Assembly (NCBI RefSeq): GCF_003477525.1
Contig: NZ_QUDO01000016.1
Span: 20,462 to 84,461 of the forward strand
Direction of reading: 5' to 3'
DNA length: 64,000 bases
Source: Ruminococcus sp. AF41-9
GTDB lineage: Bacteria > Bacillota > Clostridia > Lachnospirales > Lachnospiraceae
Below the pieces are notes generated by a model. The model ran no database searches and was not told the DNA's origin. It worked only from the letters and a program-made list of their open reading frames with translations. Positions 16,153 to 24,888 of this stretch are shown one piece after another (the stretch's first letter is position 1; the number at the start of each line of letters is the position of its first letter). A program made the translations under genes and the position numbers.

Positions 16153-16659
16153 ATGTTAGGAGTTTGTCTTTTATTCGTAGGAATCGTACTGATCAACAAC
16201 GGTATGTGTTCCTTATACAACGTAGACGGAAAATCAACCGCCATCATGAACATTTTCACAGGTGGTCTTTCTTTATTCATTAACTTTGTCAATCTGGTGC
16301 AGGGCAATTATTATGCGGCAGGAACAGGATTACTGTTCTGCTTTACCTATCTTTTCGTAGCCCTGAGTAAATTCCTGAAAGCAAGCCCGATCCCATTTGC
16401 ATGGTTTTCTACTTTTGTAGCTGTCAATGCTGTAATCTTTGGTACCATCGAGGGCTTTACAGGAAGCACTGCACTGGGAATCACACCGGATCTCCGCTGG
16501 GCAGGAATCTGGTATCTGTGGGCAATTCTTTGGGGAACTGCTTTCGTAGAAGATATCTGCGGAAAAAAACTCGGAAAATTCGTTCCATATCTTCAGGTAT
16601 TTGAAGGAATCGTAACTGCATGGATTCCAGGAGTTATGATGTTACTTCAGATTTGGTAA
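16153..16659 (+). CDS. ureI: UreI/AmiS family urea channel
   Basis: The 168-residue membrane protein belongs to the AmiS/UreI family, hexameric channels that let urea or short amides cross the membrane. It has six to seven hydrophobic segments, starting LGVCLLFVGIVLINNGM. Family patterns are GGLSLFINFVNLVQG, the conserved FEDIC/VEDICGKK region near residue 140 and a final EGIVTAWIPGVMMLLQIW. ATG 16153 is chosen because CAGGAGAGGAG lies just before it; an earlier in-frame ATG would add 22 basic residues with no ribosome site. Its place inside the urease operon points to urea uptake. In streptococci ureI stands first, so the position here is different. Confidence 0.9.
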   Translation: MLGVCLLFVGIVLINNGMCSLYNVDGKSTAIMNIFTGGLSLFINFVNLVQGNYYAAGTGLLFCFTYLFVALSKFLKASPIPFAWFSTFVAVNAVIFGTIEGFTGSTALGITPDLRWAGIWYLWAILWGTAFVEDICGKKLGKFVPYLQVFEGIVTAWIPGVMMLLQIW

Positions 16660-16792
16660 AAAAACAATCTGGTTGATGAAATACCTGCTGATAAAATAAG
16701 TTTAGAAAAAATCTGCAAGAAATAAGACTTATCAATAAAAGAATAAGTGGTAATAATCAATTACATAAAGCAGATGCAGGAGGTCGAAAATA

Positions 16793-17269
16793 ATGCTGTG
16801 TGAACAGGTTTTAGGAAAGCTTCATGACTTTGATACTACAGGAAAAACAGTAGAATATGTAGATATTGAATGGCACGAAGCATTCAAAAAAATACATAAG
16901 AAAACAACAGACAAAGGGACAGAAGTAGGAATCCGCATGGATGATTCCATTCTTGCCAGAGGTCTGTATCAGGATGACGTGATCTACGCAGATGATGAGA
17001 AACTGGTAGCAGTAAATACACCACCATGCGAAATCATCCGCGTTTCTCTGACTCCGGGACATGAGAAAATGTCTGCAAAAGTCTGCTATGAAATCGGCAA
17101 CAGACATGCACCTTTGTTCTGGGGAGAGAATGACACTTTTATCACGATTTATAATGAGCCAATGCTTGTCATGCTGCAGAAAATCCACGGTGTTCAGGCA
17201 GAAAAAGAAGTGCTGAAACTGGATTTTGACAAGAGAATTTCTGCAAGCATTCATAATCACCATCACTGA
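16793..17269 (+). CDS. ureE: Urease nickel metallochaperone UreE
   Basis: UreE, 158 residues, delivers nickel to the UreC/F/G/D maturation complex. The N-terminal peptide-binding domain runs to about residue 75, and the metal-binding domain follows with the conserved GNRHAPLFW motif, whose His binds nickel between two subunits. The C-terminus ends HNHHH, a short histidine tail that can hold extra nickel, as in longer-tailed homologues. GGAGG precedes the start. It lies between the channel gene and ureF, in the usual E-F-G-D order. Confidence 0.95.
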   Translation: MLCEQVLGKLHDFDTTGKTVEYVDIEWHEAFKKIHKKTTDKGTEVGIRMDDSILARGLYQDDVIYADDEKLVAVNTPPCEIIRVSLTPGHEKMSAKVCYEIGNRHAPLFWGENDTFITIYNEPMLVMLQKIHGVQAEKEVLKLDFDKRISASIHNHHH

Positions 17270-17323
17270 AAATGATGATTCAGGCGTTAGCTGTGATCTG
17301 AAAAATAACTATGGAGGTCCTAC

Positions 17324-18016
17324 ATGTCAGAAAAACAGTTCTATCTTCTACAGGTAAATGATGCGCTGTTTCCCATCGGAGGCTATTCCCATTCCCAGGG
17401 ACTTGAGACTTATATTCAGCGTGGAATTGTCCATGATGTAGACACGGCCAGAGAGTACATTACTCACAAAATCAAATGGAATCTTGCATATACAGAACTT
17501 CTGGCAGCCAGACTTGCATACGAAGCTGCTGAGAAAAAAGACCTGCAGGAACTTCTGTATCTGGAAGAACTTCTGGAAGCGTCCAGAATCCCCATGGAAC
17601 AGCGCGAAGCCGCCAGAAAAATGGGTTCCCGTTTTGCGAAGACTATTGAGAAGCTTGGACTTTCTATCAGCGAAACAGGGATTTTCAGAGAATATCTGGA
17701 TGCAAGAAAAGGAAAAGCAGTGAACCATTGCTGTATTTACGGAGTTTTTTGTGCAGAAATGCAGATCCCGTTAGAGGAAGCTCTGACACATTATCTTTAC
17801 GCCCAGACATCTGCAATCGTCACCAACTGCGTAAAAACAATTCCCCTCAGCCAGACATCCGGGCAGCAGCTTCTGAGCGGATGCTACGGAGAATTTGATG
17901 AAATTTTAAAAGATGTCATGAACAAAAGCGAAGAGGATTTATGTCTCTCTGCACCTGGATTTGATATCAGAGGAATCCAGCATGAGAAGCTGTATTCCAG
18001 ATTATACATGTCTTAG
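17324..18016 (+). CDS. ureF: Urease accessory protein UreF
   Basis: UreF, 230 residues, is an all-helical accessory protein that bridges UreD and UreG and controls fidelity of nickel insertion. The signature N-terminus FYLLQVNDALFPIGGYSHSQGLETYIQRG is clear, as is the later region CVKTIPLSQTSGQQLL and the C-terminal GFDIRGIQHEKLYSRLY, which binds UreD. Length fits the family. GGAGG lies before the ATG. A gap of about 100 bases with a short repeat-like stretch (TAGAGCATGTTTGA) separates it from ureG. Confidence 0.95.
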   Translation: MSEKQFYLLQVNDALFPIGGYSHSQGLETYIQRGIVHDVDTAREYITHKIKWNLAYTELLAARLAYEAAEKKDLQELLYLEELLEASRIPMEQREAARKMGSRFAKTIEKLGLSISETGIFREYLDARKGKAVNHCCIYGVFCAEMQIPLEEALTHYLYAQTSAIVTNCVKTIPLSQTSGQQLLSGCYGEFDEILKDVMNKSEEDLCLSAPGFDIRGIQHEKLYSRLYMS

Positions 18017-18119
18017 AGCATGTTTGAATAACAGAAAGTTCCAGAAAATAATATATGGATAATTCAGCAGTTTGCTGTGAGAATTTGTGAATAAGAAACG
18101 AAGAAAAGAGGAAATCGGT

Positions 18120-18728
18120 ATGTCATATGTAAAAATCGGAGTTGCCGGACCGGTAGGTTCCGGAAAAACAGCACTTATTGAAGCATTATCAAGAAAGATG
18201 GCAGGCGACTACAGCATCGGAGTCATCACAAACGACATCTACACAAAAGAAGACGCTCAGTTCCTTGCAAAGAACAGCGTTCTTCCGGTAGAGAGAATCA
18301 TTGGTGTAGAAACCGGCGGATGCCCTCACACAGCCATCCGTGAAGATGCGTCCATGAATCTGGAAGCAGTAGACGAGATGATGGAGCGCTTCCCTGATAT
18401 TGAACTTCTTTTCATCGAAAGTGGCGGAGATAACCTGTCTGCAACATTCAGTCCGGAGCTGGTAGATGCGACAATCTTCGTTATCGACGTAGCAGAAGGA
18501 GACAAGATCCCGCGTAAAGGCGGTCCTGGAATCACACGTTCTGATCTCCTTGTCATCAATAAGATCGACCTCGCACCATATGTAGGTGCAAGCCTCGAAG
18601 TAATGGAAAGAGACTCTAAGAAAATGCGCGGTGACAGACCGTTCCAGTTCACTAACATCCGTGGAGATGAGAACGTAGATAAAGTAGTAGAATGGATTAA
18701 AAAGAATGTCCTTTTAGAAGGAATGTAA
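18120..18728 (+). CDS. ureG: Urease accessory GTPase UreG
   Basis: UreG, 202 residues, is a SIMIBI-class GTPase that drives nickel transfer to apo-urease. The P-loop GPVGSGKT occupies residues 10-17. Other motifs are the [14 protein letters not shown] segment, which carries the Cys-Pro-His nickel site, the [15 protein letters not shown] region, and the guanine-specific motif NKIDLAP. ATG 18120 gives the standard N-terminus; the frame is open further upstream but that would add basic residues not seen in the family. The ureD start lies just six bases after its stop, indicating tight coupling. Confidence 0.97.
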   Translation: MSYVKIGVAGPVGSGKTALIEALSRKMAGDYSIGVITNDIYTKEDAQFLAKNSVLPVERIIGVETGGCPHTAIREDASMNLEAVDEMMERFPDIELLFIESGGDNLSATFSPELVDATIFVIDVAEGDKIPRKGGPGITRSDLLVINKIDLAPYVGASLEVMERDSKKMRGDRPFQFTNIRGDENVDKVVEWIKKNVLLEGM

Positions 18729-18734
18729 AGGGAA

Positions 18735-19610
18735 ATGCCTATGGATCATATGGATAATAAATTCGGAAAGATATCCCGCATCAGTGCCTGTGCAGCCCTG
18801 AAAGATGGAAAAACTATTCTCGAGGACCTGTCTTTTACAGCTCCATACAAGATCATGATGCCATTTGAAAAAGAAAACGGTGGCATTCAGATCATGCCAC
18901 TCTGTGCTTCAGCCGGAATCATGGCAGGTGATTCTCAGGAGTTTTCCTACCATGTAAAAGGAGGCGCAGACCTGGAAGTCCTGTCCCAGTCCTTTGAGAA
19001 AATCCACAAAATGGACGAAGGTTCAGCCACCCGAACCATCGAAGTACAGGTAGACAAAAACGCCACACTATATTACTATCCCCAGCCAGTCATCCCCTTT
19101 GCACAGTCAGCTTTTGACAGCAAGATGACCATCCATCTGGAAGACGAAACCTCCCGTTTATTCCTGCTGGAAATCATCTCCTGCGGTCGAACCGCACACG
19201 ACGAACGCTTTCAGTACCGCAGATTTTCCTCAAAAGTCCTGCTGTACAGAGGCGACAAACTCATCTACCGCGACAACACCCGCTACGAACCGGACAAGAT
19301 GCCGATGGAAGGAATCGGGATGTACGAAGGATACACACATATGGCAAACTTGTTTCTTTCTAAAATCAGCAGCAGAGATGGTGAAAAGTGCGGTCAGGAA
19401 TCTGGAACTGCAGAACCAGCAGATTCAGCAATCAATCTGGAACTTCAGGAAAAAATCTGGCAGATTCTTGACGAAGACTCTGAAATAGACGGCGGCATCA
19501 CCCGCCTCACAACCGGAGATCTGGCACTGAGAATTTTCGGACACCGTGCTCAGAAATTACAGCAGGTGGCAGAGAAAATTAAGAAGTTATACGAAAAAGA
19601 ACAGAAGTAA
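18735..19610 (+). CDS. ureD: Urease accessory protein UreD (UreH)
   Basis: This 291-residue protein is the scaffold through which nickel is passed to the urease core. Typical segments are MPFEKENGGIQIMPLCASAGIMAGD, a region with LEVLSQSFEKIHKM, and YYPQPVIPFAQSAF, where homologues have the conserved PF-S pattern. The C-terminal third contains RLTTGDLALRIFGHRAQ. It is the last gene of the urease operon and is followed by two hairpins. No nickel transporter is in the window, so nickel uptake must be encoded elsewhere. Confidence 0.93.
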   Translation: MPMDHMDNKFGKISRISACAALKDGKTILEDLSFTAPYKIMMPFEKENGGIQIMPLCASAGIMAGDSQEFSYHVKGGADLEVLSQSFEKIHKMDEGSATRTIEVQVDKNATLYYYPQPVIPFAQSAFDSKMTIHLEDETSRLFLLEIISCGRTAHDERFQYRRFSSKVLLYRGDKLIYRDNTRYEPDKMPMEGIGMYEGYTHMANLFLSKISSRDGEKCGQESGTAEPADSAINLELQEKIWQILDEDSEIDGGITRLTTGDLALRIFGHRAQKLQQVAEKIKKLYEKEQK

Positions 19611-19612
19611 AA

Positions 19613-19686
19613 GATGGCGGGATTTCCCGCCATCAGATTATAGACAAACTTGGTGTTGGGCTTTATGCCCAGCATTATTTTTTTAA
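19613..19686 (+). terminator. Two hairpins ending the urease operon
   Basis: GATGGCGGG-ATTT-CCCGCCATC at 19613-19635 is a compact stem without T-run. GTTGGGC-TTTAT-GCCCAGC at 19654-19672 is followed by ATTATTTTTTT and is a good intrinsic terminator. Confidence 0.8.
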
Positions 19687-19696
19687 GCTATGCACA

Positions 19697-20050
19697 TTAA
19701 ACATGCATAGCCTCGATCCATTCTTTCTCTCTGAAGCCTGTAAGTACAAAATCATCCCCGATCACCAGTGGACGCTTCACCAGCATTCCATCTGTAGCAA
19801 GAAGTTTCAACTGTTCATCCTCAGACATCTCTTTCAGCTTGTCTTTTAACCCCATTTCCTTATAGATCATCCCACTTGTATTAAAGAATTTCTTCAGCGG
19901 AAGCCCACTTTTGGTGTACCATTCTTTTAATTCTTCATAGGTAGGATTTTCTTCTTTAATAGCCCGTTCTTCATAATTGATATTGTGTTCATCCAGCCAT
20001 TTCAGAGCTTTCATGCAGGTGCTGCATTTGCGGTAAACTAAAACTTTCAT
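19697..20050 (-). CDS. ArsC/Spx family thioredoxin-fold protein
   Basis: The 117-residue protein has the ArsC-type thioredoxin fold shared by arsenate reductases, Spx and MgsR. It opens with KVLVYRKCSTCMKALKWLDEH, giving a CxxC redox pair (residues 9 and 12), and contains KRPLVIGDDFVLTGFREKEW, the family's Arg-Pro region. Relatives with this CxxC act as stress regulators or as arsenate reductase-like proteins; sequence alone does not decide. The start is ATG 20050, because GAGGAG is eight bases upstream; another ATG two codons earlier is too close. It is a single gene, convergent with the urease operon. Confidence 0.8.
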   Translation of the reverse strand: MKVLVYRKCSTCMKALKWLDEHNINYEERAIKEENPTYEELKEWYTKSGLPLKKFFNTSGMIYKEMGLKDKLKEMSEDEQLKLLATDGMLVKRPLVIGDDFVLTGFREKEWIEAMHV

Positions 20051-20252
20051 AGACATTCTCCTCGTATAGATTTATCGTAACTATTTACAGGTAATTACTT
20101 CCTCCATTATTGTTCCAGATAGATATATCATAAATTGGAAAGGGCGATTTTGCAAGAGAATGTTATGGAAGAATTGTAAGGTTCAGGTTTTCATGTTAAT
20201 ATATCCATATACAAAAGAAAAAACAGTCCCAGTTCCCCGGAGAGGAGAAATC

Positions 20253-20626
20253 ATGCGTGATGAGACGAAGATGGACGTATATACGTCTGGAGTGACTGGC
20301 GCAGAGTATGATGTAGGAATGAAACAGCTTATGAGTAATAAGGAAATTATTATTCCCATCCTGCAGATGGCAGTGCCGGTGATATAAACAGGATACAAAA
20401 ATATTCACATATAGAATGGTCAGAACCATTTCAGGAGGAGGCAGGTAAAATGACAGGATTTGGAGATAGAATTTATGAAAGAGGAATAAGGAAAGGAGAA
20501 CAGAGAGGAATGATTCTTGGCGCTCTTATGAGTGGGAAAACTCCGGAAGAGGTTGCTGAAATGTTGAACTTGCCTCTGGAAGAAATAAAAAAAGTTCAGG
20601 AGCAGCAGACAGCAGTGAACAAATAG
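20253..20626 (+). pseudogene. Remnant of an Rpn/PD-(D/E)XK transposase-family gene
   Basis: Two short frames, 20253-20387 and 20450-20626, look like the two ends of one decayed gene. The first contains YDVGMKQLMSNKEIIIPIL, like the start of Rpn-type proteins. The second, 58 residues, has ERGIRKGEQRGMILGALMSGKTPEEVAEMLNLPLEEI, the G-rich, K-E-rich tail typical of this family. The catalytic middle is missing. The second frame has a good ribosome site (AGGAGGAGG), so a short peptide could still be made. Rpn proteins are recombination-promoting nucleases that spread as mobile genes. Confidence 0.6.
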
Positions 20627-20681
20627 TGAAAGTAAATTGTTGATATAAAGTTAACAGGGAACTGGGAAAGCTATAACTGGA

Positions 20682-20731
20682 AAGAGTTGAGTTCATGTAT
20701 ATTACAACACATAAACTCAACTCTTTTTTTA
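20682..20731 (+). terminator. Terminator before a cloverleaf repeat
   Basis: AGAGTTGAGTT pairs with ACTCAACTCT across about 20 bases and is followed by seven T residues. The repeat element begins within its T-tail. Confidence 0.8.
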
Positions 20732-20889
20732 ACCAAATCAAGTAAGTCTCCTGCTTCAATTGTGAAAAGCAATAAGCAGTGGGGTGGGACTTGCTTGTAT
20801 CAGGAGGCGTGCAAGCGCCTTCTGATAAACTGCGGAGCAGTTATTTGGTTATGAGCAAGTAGCGAAGCGGATGCTTTTATCTGCTTGAC
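20729..20889. repeat. Full-length cloverleaf-folding repeat, copy B
   Basis: About 160 bases, nearly identical to 30200-30366. The ends TAACCAAAT and ATTTGGTTA pair. Between them are three hairpins: CAAGTAAGTC../..GACTTGCTTG, TATCAGGAGGCG/CGCCTTCTGATA and AACTGC/GCAGTT. After the closing arm comes a fourth hairpin, AAGCGGAT/ATCTGCTT. Differences from copy C fall so that pairing is kept (G-U against G-C). No reading frame. Confidence 0.9.
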
Positions 20890-21137
20890 TCTGAAAGTAT
20901 AAAATTATTTGCCCGCACCATAATTCTGACTGGTAAATGTCACAGCAGCCTGAAACATCAATATGACTTTTATAAATCTTTTTTATAAGTTGCAATCTGA
21001 AAATGGTGACATATCCCTTTAGAGGTGGGAGGCTTCTCGCTGGAAAAGGATAAAAAATAGTAAAGACGATTTTCAGAGAAAGTTTTTCAGCAGTTTTTTT
21101 CACACAGGATGGAAAAAATGTCGTGACAAATATCTGC

Positions 21138-21165
21138 TTGACTAAGCATCCAGATGTGTTATACT
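21138..21165 (+). promoter_or_regulatory. Promoter of the cardiolipin synthase gene
   Basis: TTGACT and TATACT are separated by 16 bases, about 55 bases before the start codon. The region 20890-21137 otherwise holds no gene or clear signal. Confidence 0.65.
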
Positions 21166-21221
21166 CTCCCGTAAAGTTAAAAGATTTACAGAAAATGATA
21201 AAAGGACAGGAGGAGTTGTGC

Positions 21222-22781
21222 ATGAGTAACAGCACATTGGAAGGTAAGAAGAAGACGGAAAATGGCGTGAAACGATTAATCTTTTCTGTGCTTGCGATTC
21301 TGTTTCAGGTGGGATTTATGCTGATGGTGTTTAAGAGACTGAATGCATATGCAGGAGCGATCGATCTGTTTACCCGTATTTTTGCAATTATTCTGGTATT
21401 GAAAATTTATGGCAGGCATCAGACTTCATCCATGAAAATGCCGTGGATCATTCTGATACTGGCGTTTCCGGTGATGGGTGTCACCTTATTTCTGTTAGTA
21501 GGTCTGAATGGCGGTACATGGAAAATGAGAGCCCGATATGAGAAGATTGATGCGAAATTACTGCCGCTGCTTCCGGAAAATAAGGAGACGCAGGAGAAAC
21601 TTCAGCAGCAGATTCCGAAGGCAGGAAACATTTCTTCCTATCTGACCAGTTATGCGAAGTATCCGGTTTATCAGAATACGGATATGACCTATTATGACGA
21701 GGCCATTAAGGGGCTGGATGCACAGCTCGAAGATATGAAAAAAGCTGAGAAGTTTATTTTCATGGAATATCATGCGATTGAAGATGAAGAAGCATGGCAG
21801 AGAATCCAGGCAGTGCTGGAGGAACGGGTGAAAGCAGGCGTTGAGGTGCGTGTTTTCTATGATGATATGGGTTCTATCTGGTTTGTCAATATGGATTTTG
21901 CCAGAAAGCTGGAGGGGATCGGCATTAAATGCCGTGTATTCAATCCACTGTCACCGGGCTTCAATATGTTTCTGAATAACAGAGATCATCGCAAGATCAC
22001 CGTGATCGATGGAAAAGTGGGATACACAGGCGGCTATAATCTGGCAAATGAATATTTTAACATTACCCATCCGTATGGAATCTGGAAGGATACCGGTGTG
22101 AGAATGGAGGGCGATGCCGTGCGTTCCCTGACTGTGGCGTTCCTGGAAATGTGGAATGCAGCCAGCAGTATCCATCCGGATGAGATCAACATGGAACAGT
22201 ATCTCCGCCCGTATCCATATCAGGCAGAGCAGAAAGGTTATATTCAGCCTTATGCAGACAGTCCTCTGGATGGGGAGCAGGTAGGGGAAGAAGTGTACAT
22301 CAGTATGATCAACAAAGCAGAGAAATACTGCTGGTTTATCACGCCGTATCTGATCATTACGGATGAAATGACGCATGCGCTTTCTTTGGCTGCCAAACGT
22401 GGCGTGGATGTGCGGATCATCACACCGGGAATCCCGGATAAGAAGCTGATCTACAGTGTGACCAGATCTTTCTACAACGGACTTGTGATCAACGGAGTCC
22501 GTATCTTTGAATGGACACCGGGATTCTGCCATGCGAAGATGTGTGTGGTGGATGACTGTATGGCAACATGCGGAACGATTAATCTGGATTACCGCAGTCT
22601 TTATCATCATTTTGAAAATGGATGCTTTATGGTGGACTGTGATGTAGTAATGGATATAAAACATGACATGGAAAAAACAATGGCAGAATCCAGGGAAGTA
22701 ACGGATCAGTATAAAGAAGGCCGCAGTGCAACGCTGAGACTGGGACAGTTGTTCCTGAGGCTGTTTGCAGAGCTGCTTTGA
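21222..22781 (+). CDS. cls: Cardiolipin synthase
   Basis: This 519-residue membrane enzyme joins two phosphatidylglycerol molecules into cardiolipin. Two N-terminal transmembrane segments (residues about 15-65) are followed by the two phospholipase D half-sites. The first HKD motif lies in NRDHRKITVIDGKVGYTGGYN and the second in CHAKMCVVDDCMATCGTINLDYRS, so both catalytic histidines and lysines are present. ATG 21222 is chosen because ACAGGAGGAG precedes it; the frame is open to 21123, but that part overlaps the promoter. It is a single gene. With cfa at 12-13 kb it belongs to membrane lipid remodelling, though the genes are not linked in an operon. Confidence 0.93.
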   Translation: MSNSTLEGKKKTENGVKRLIFSVLAILFQVGFMLMVFKRLNAYAGAIDLFTRIFAIILVLKIYGRHQTSSMKMPWIILILAFPVMGVTLFLLVGLNGGTWKMRARYEKIDAKLLPLLPENKETQEKLQQQIPKAGNISSYLTSYAKYPVYQNTDMTYYDEAIKGLDAQLEDMKKAEKFIFMEYHAIEDEEAWQRIQAVLEERVKAGVEVRVFYDDMGSIWFVNMDFARKLEGIGIKCRVFNPLSPGFNMFLNNRDHRKITVIDGKVGYTGGYNLANEYFNITHPYGIWKDTGVRMEGDAVRSLTVAFLEMWNAASSIHPDEINMEQYLRPYPYQAEQKGYIQPYADSPLDGEQVGEEVYISMINKAEKYCWFITPYLIITDEMTHALSLAAKRGVDVRIITPGIPDKKLIYSVTRSFYNGLVINGVRIFEWTPGFCHAKMCVVDDCMATCGTINLDYRSLYHHFENGCFMVDCDVVMDIKHDMEKTMAESREVTDQYKEGRSATLRLGQLFLRLFAELL

Positions 22782-22901
22782 TCTGGTAGCGGTTGTAGAT
22801 AGAAAAGTGGATAAAAGTCAATATTAAAATGAAGACTCAATATCATAAATAAAAGTTCCATTTGATGAAAGGAAAGTTTTTCATTCGGAGGAAGGATATT
22901 A

Positions 22902-22948
22902 AAAATGCTGCACAGCAGACTCTGAAAATCTGTTGTGCAGCATTTTTT
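22902..22948. terminator. Bidirectional terminator
   Basis: AAAATGCTGCACA pairs with TGTGCAGCATTTT around an AT-rich loop, with T-runs on both strands. It separates cls (+) from the convergent C_GCAxxG_C_C gene (-). Confidence 0.85.
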
Positions 22949-23006
22949 TGATATATTATCTTAACACAAAACAATCTGTAATATCTGCGCAGAGGACAGA
23001 ATATTT

Positions 23007-23399
23007 TTATTTTTCTTCCTGTAATACATTCTCCAAGAATTTTACAGCATCTCTGACACAGTCATCACAGGAGCGGAGCATTTTCCCTGTTTCAACGCCC
23101 TTGAGGTCTTTACAGATAACGGAACCGTTCTGCTGTTTAAACTGATTCATAACGGAACGGACACTCTGGGAAGTTCCCATTCTGTTCTGGTTGATCAGAC
23201 CGGCGACAACTGCGGCACCGGAGATGGCTCCGCAGGTACCGTCCATGGTCCCGAGTCCTGCACCGAATCCCTGAGTGAGATTAAAAAGGGTTTCTTCGTC
23301 CATGTGAGCTTCGTCACAGAAAGAACAGGCAACTGCCTGTGCACAGTTATATCCGTTGTGTTTCTTTTCGATTGCTTTTTCGCATTTTGAATCTGACAT
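23007..23399 (-). CDS. C_GCAxxG_C_C family protein
   Basis: This 130-residue cytoplasmic protein fits the C_GCAxxG_C_C family, named for its conserved cysteine pattern and thought to bind a metal or take part in redox reactions. Visible elements are GYNCAQAV, GTCGAISGA, VICKDL and CDDCVRDA. The glycine-rich GFGAGLGTMDGTCGA stretch lies at about residue 43-57. AAGGAG precedes the start on the minus strand. Its function has not been settled for the family, and the neighbours give no clue. The region 23400-23670 upstream has no gene. Confidence 0.85.
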   Translation of the reverse strand: MSDSKCEKAIEKKHNGYNCAQAVACSFCDEAHMDEETLFNLTQGFGAGLGTMDGTCGAISGAAVVAGLINQNRMGTSQSVRSVMNQFKQQNGSVICKDLKGVETGKMLRSCDDCVRDAVKFLENVLQEEK

Positions 23400-23670
23400 A
23401 TCGTTTGTTCTCCTTTTGTTTATGTTCTGTTTCTTCTTTTGGCAATGGCTTTTACTTTTTGCTTCATTTGTATTCTACGGTTTCTGTGAGCTTTTTGGCT
23501 CTGTCAGTTTATGATAGCACGACGTGAGCCGTTTTACAAGATGAGGGAAGCGGCGTACTCATACAAAGTTGTGAGACCTGATTTTTGGTGTTAAGAGAAA
23601 AGTAAAAAAATTAAGTCGTGAAAAATTAAGTAAATCTCAGACAGAAACCGGATTTCTTCGGGGATCTGTT

Positions 23671-23725
23671 TTTACAAAGATTTTACTTTAGCGCGATTTT
23701 ACATTTAACTTTGGATTTTTATAAT
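23671..23725 (+). promoter_or_regulatory. Putative Pho box and promoter of the pst operon
   Basis: TTTACA at 23671 and TTTACT at 23682 are 11 bases apart, the period of PhoP/PhoB boxes. A third TTTACA (23698-23703) doubles as the -35, 16 bases before TATAAT (23720-23725). This fits induction by phosphate starvation. Confidence 0.55.
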
Positions 23726-23832
23726 AGCACTTGTAAATGAGGCAACAAGATATAAAAAATAAAAATATAAAAGAAAATGAGCCATTCATTTTACTAAGAA
23801 AACAGGGTTCATTGAAAGAGGAGAAAATTATC

Positions 23833-24696
23833 ATGAAGAAAAAAATCGCAACAATTCTTACAGCAGCAGTTATCGGAGCAACAGCTTTCACAACAATCGT
23901 AAGTGCAGCAAGCGGAGATATCACAGTTGTTTCCCGTGAAGATGGTTCTGGTACAAGAGGTGCTTTCGTAGAGCTGTTTGGTATCCAGGAAGAACAGGAT
24001 GGCGAGAAAGTAGATATGACTACTGATGAAGCAAGTGTTACAAACAGCACATCTGTTATGATGACTACTGTTGCAGGTGATGAGAATGCGATCGGTTATA
24101 TTTCACTTGGTTCTCTGGATGATACAGTTAAGGCAGTTAAGATTGATGGTGTGGAAGCTACTGTAGAGAATGTTTCCAATGATTCTTACAAGATTGCACG
24201 TCCATTCAATATCCTTACATCTGATAAAGAGAGTGATGCAGCAAAGGATTTCGTAAACTATATCATGAGTGCAGACGGACAGCAGATCGTAGAGGACAAT
24301 GGTTACATTAAAGAAGCAGCAGATGCAGACGCTTATGAAGCAGCAGACGGTGTTTCCGGTAAGGTTGTTGTAGCTGGTTCTTCTTCTGTAACACCGGTTA
24401 TGGAGAAACTCGCAGAGGGTTATGAAGCAGTAAACAAAGACGTAACAATTGAAGTTCAGCAGAGTGATTCTACAACTGGTGTAAACATGGCAGCAGAGGG
24501 AACCTGTGATATCGGTATGGCATCCCGTGAACTGAAAGATGATGAAAAAGACCTTGGTCTTACAGCTACAGTGATCGCAAGAGATGGTATCGCAGTAATC
24601 GTAAACAAGGACAATGATGTAGATGAACTTACAAGTGATCAGGTAAAATCTGTTTACACAGGTGAGACTACAACATGGGAAGACCTTGCTAAATAA
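23833..24696 (+). CDS. pstS: Phosphate-binding protein, circularly permuted PstS
   Basis: The 287-residue secreted protein binds phosphate for the PstCAB transporter. A signal peptide ends at about residue 26 (IVSAA/S) and has no lipobox cysteine. The order of its parts is swapped. SREDGSGTR, which normally lies in the middle of PstS, is at residues 34-42. The usual N-terminal half starts only at about 178 (VVVAGSSSVTPVMEKL), and continues through the SREL motif at 231-234 and DGIAVIVNKDN to the end at TGETTTWEDLAK. All phosphate-contacting segments are kept, so it should work. ATG 23833 follows AGAGGAG; the longer frame upstream lacks support. Confidence 0.88.
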   Translation: MKKKIATILTAAVIGATAFTTIVSAASGDITVVSREDGSGTRGAFVELFGIQEEQDGEKVDMTTDEASVTNSTSVMMTTVAGDENAIGYISLGSLDDTVKAVKIDGVEATVENVSNDSYKIARPFNILTSDKESDAAKDFVNYIMSADGQQIVEDNGYIKEAADADAYEAADGVSGKVVVAGSSSVTPVMEKLAEGYEAVNKDVTIEVQQSDSTTGVNMAAEGTCDIGMASRELKDDEKDLGLTATVIARDGIAVIVNKDNDVDELTSDQVKSVYTGETTTWEDLAK

Positions 24697-24806
24697 TCCG
24701 CAGAACAGAGGATTTCTATCTTATATGGATGGATTCTATGAGTGATATGGATACTCATAGACAGAGTTATAGATAGGGAATAGCAGATAAAAAGATAGGT
24801 TTCAGA

Positions 24807-24848
24807 GCAGTTCGCCTGTGGAGGGAAACAATGCAGGCGGACTGTTTA
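24807..24848 (+). terminator. Stem-loop between pstS and pstC
   Basis: GCAGTTCGCCTG pairs with CAGGCGGACTG and is followed by TTTATG. It is probably a partial terminator or RNA-stabilising hairpin that favours pstS. Confidence 0.6.
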
Positions 24849-24888
24849 TGTATATTGGTTTTGATACAGGGAAAGAAAGGTGTAATGA

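Noticed and set aside
20729..20889. tRNA-like cloverleaf
   Set aside because: The repeat folds as a stem with three hairpins, but it has no acceptor CCA context, anticodon loop or T-loop consensus, and its arms are too long for a tRNA.
21951..22664. Minus-strand frame opposite cardiolipin synthase
   Set aside because: Both HKD motifs lie on the plus strand. The opposite frame is compositionally odd and lacks a ribosome site.
24750..24888. Second pstS copy before pstC
   Set aside because: The swapped PstS order raised the question of a split duplicate, but the gap holds only a hairpin and no PstS-like sequence.
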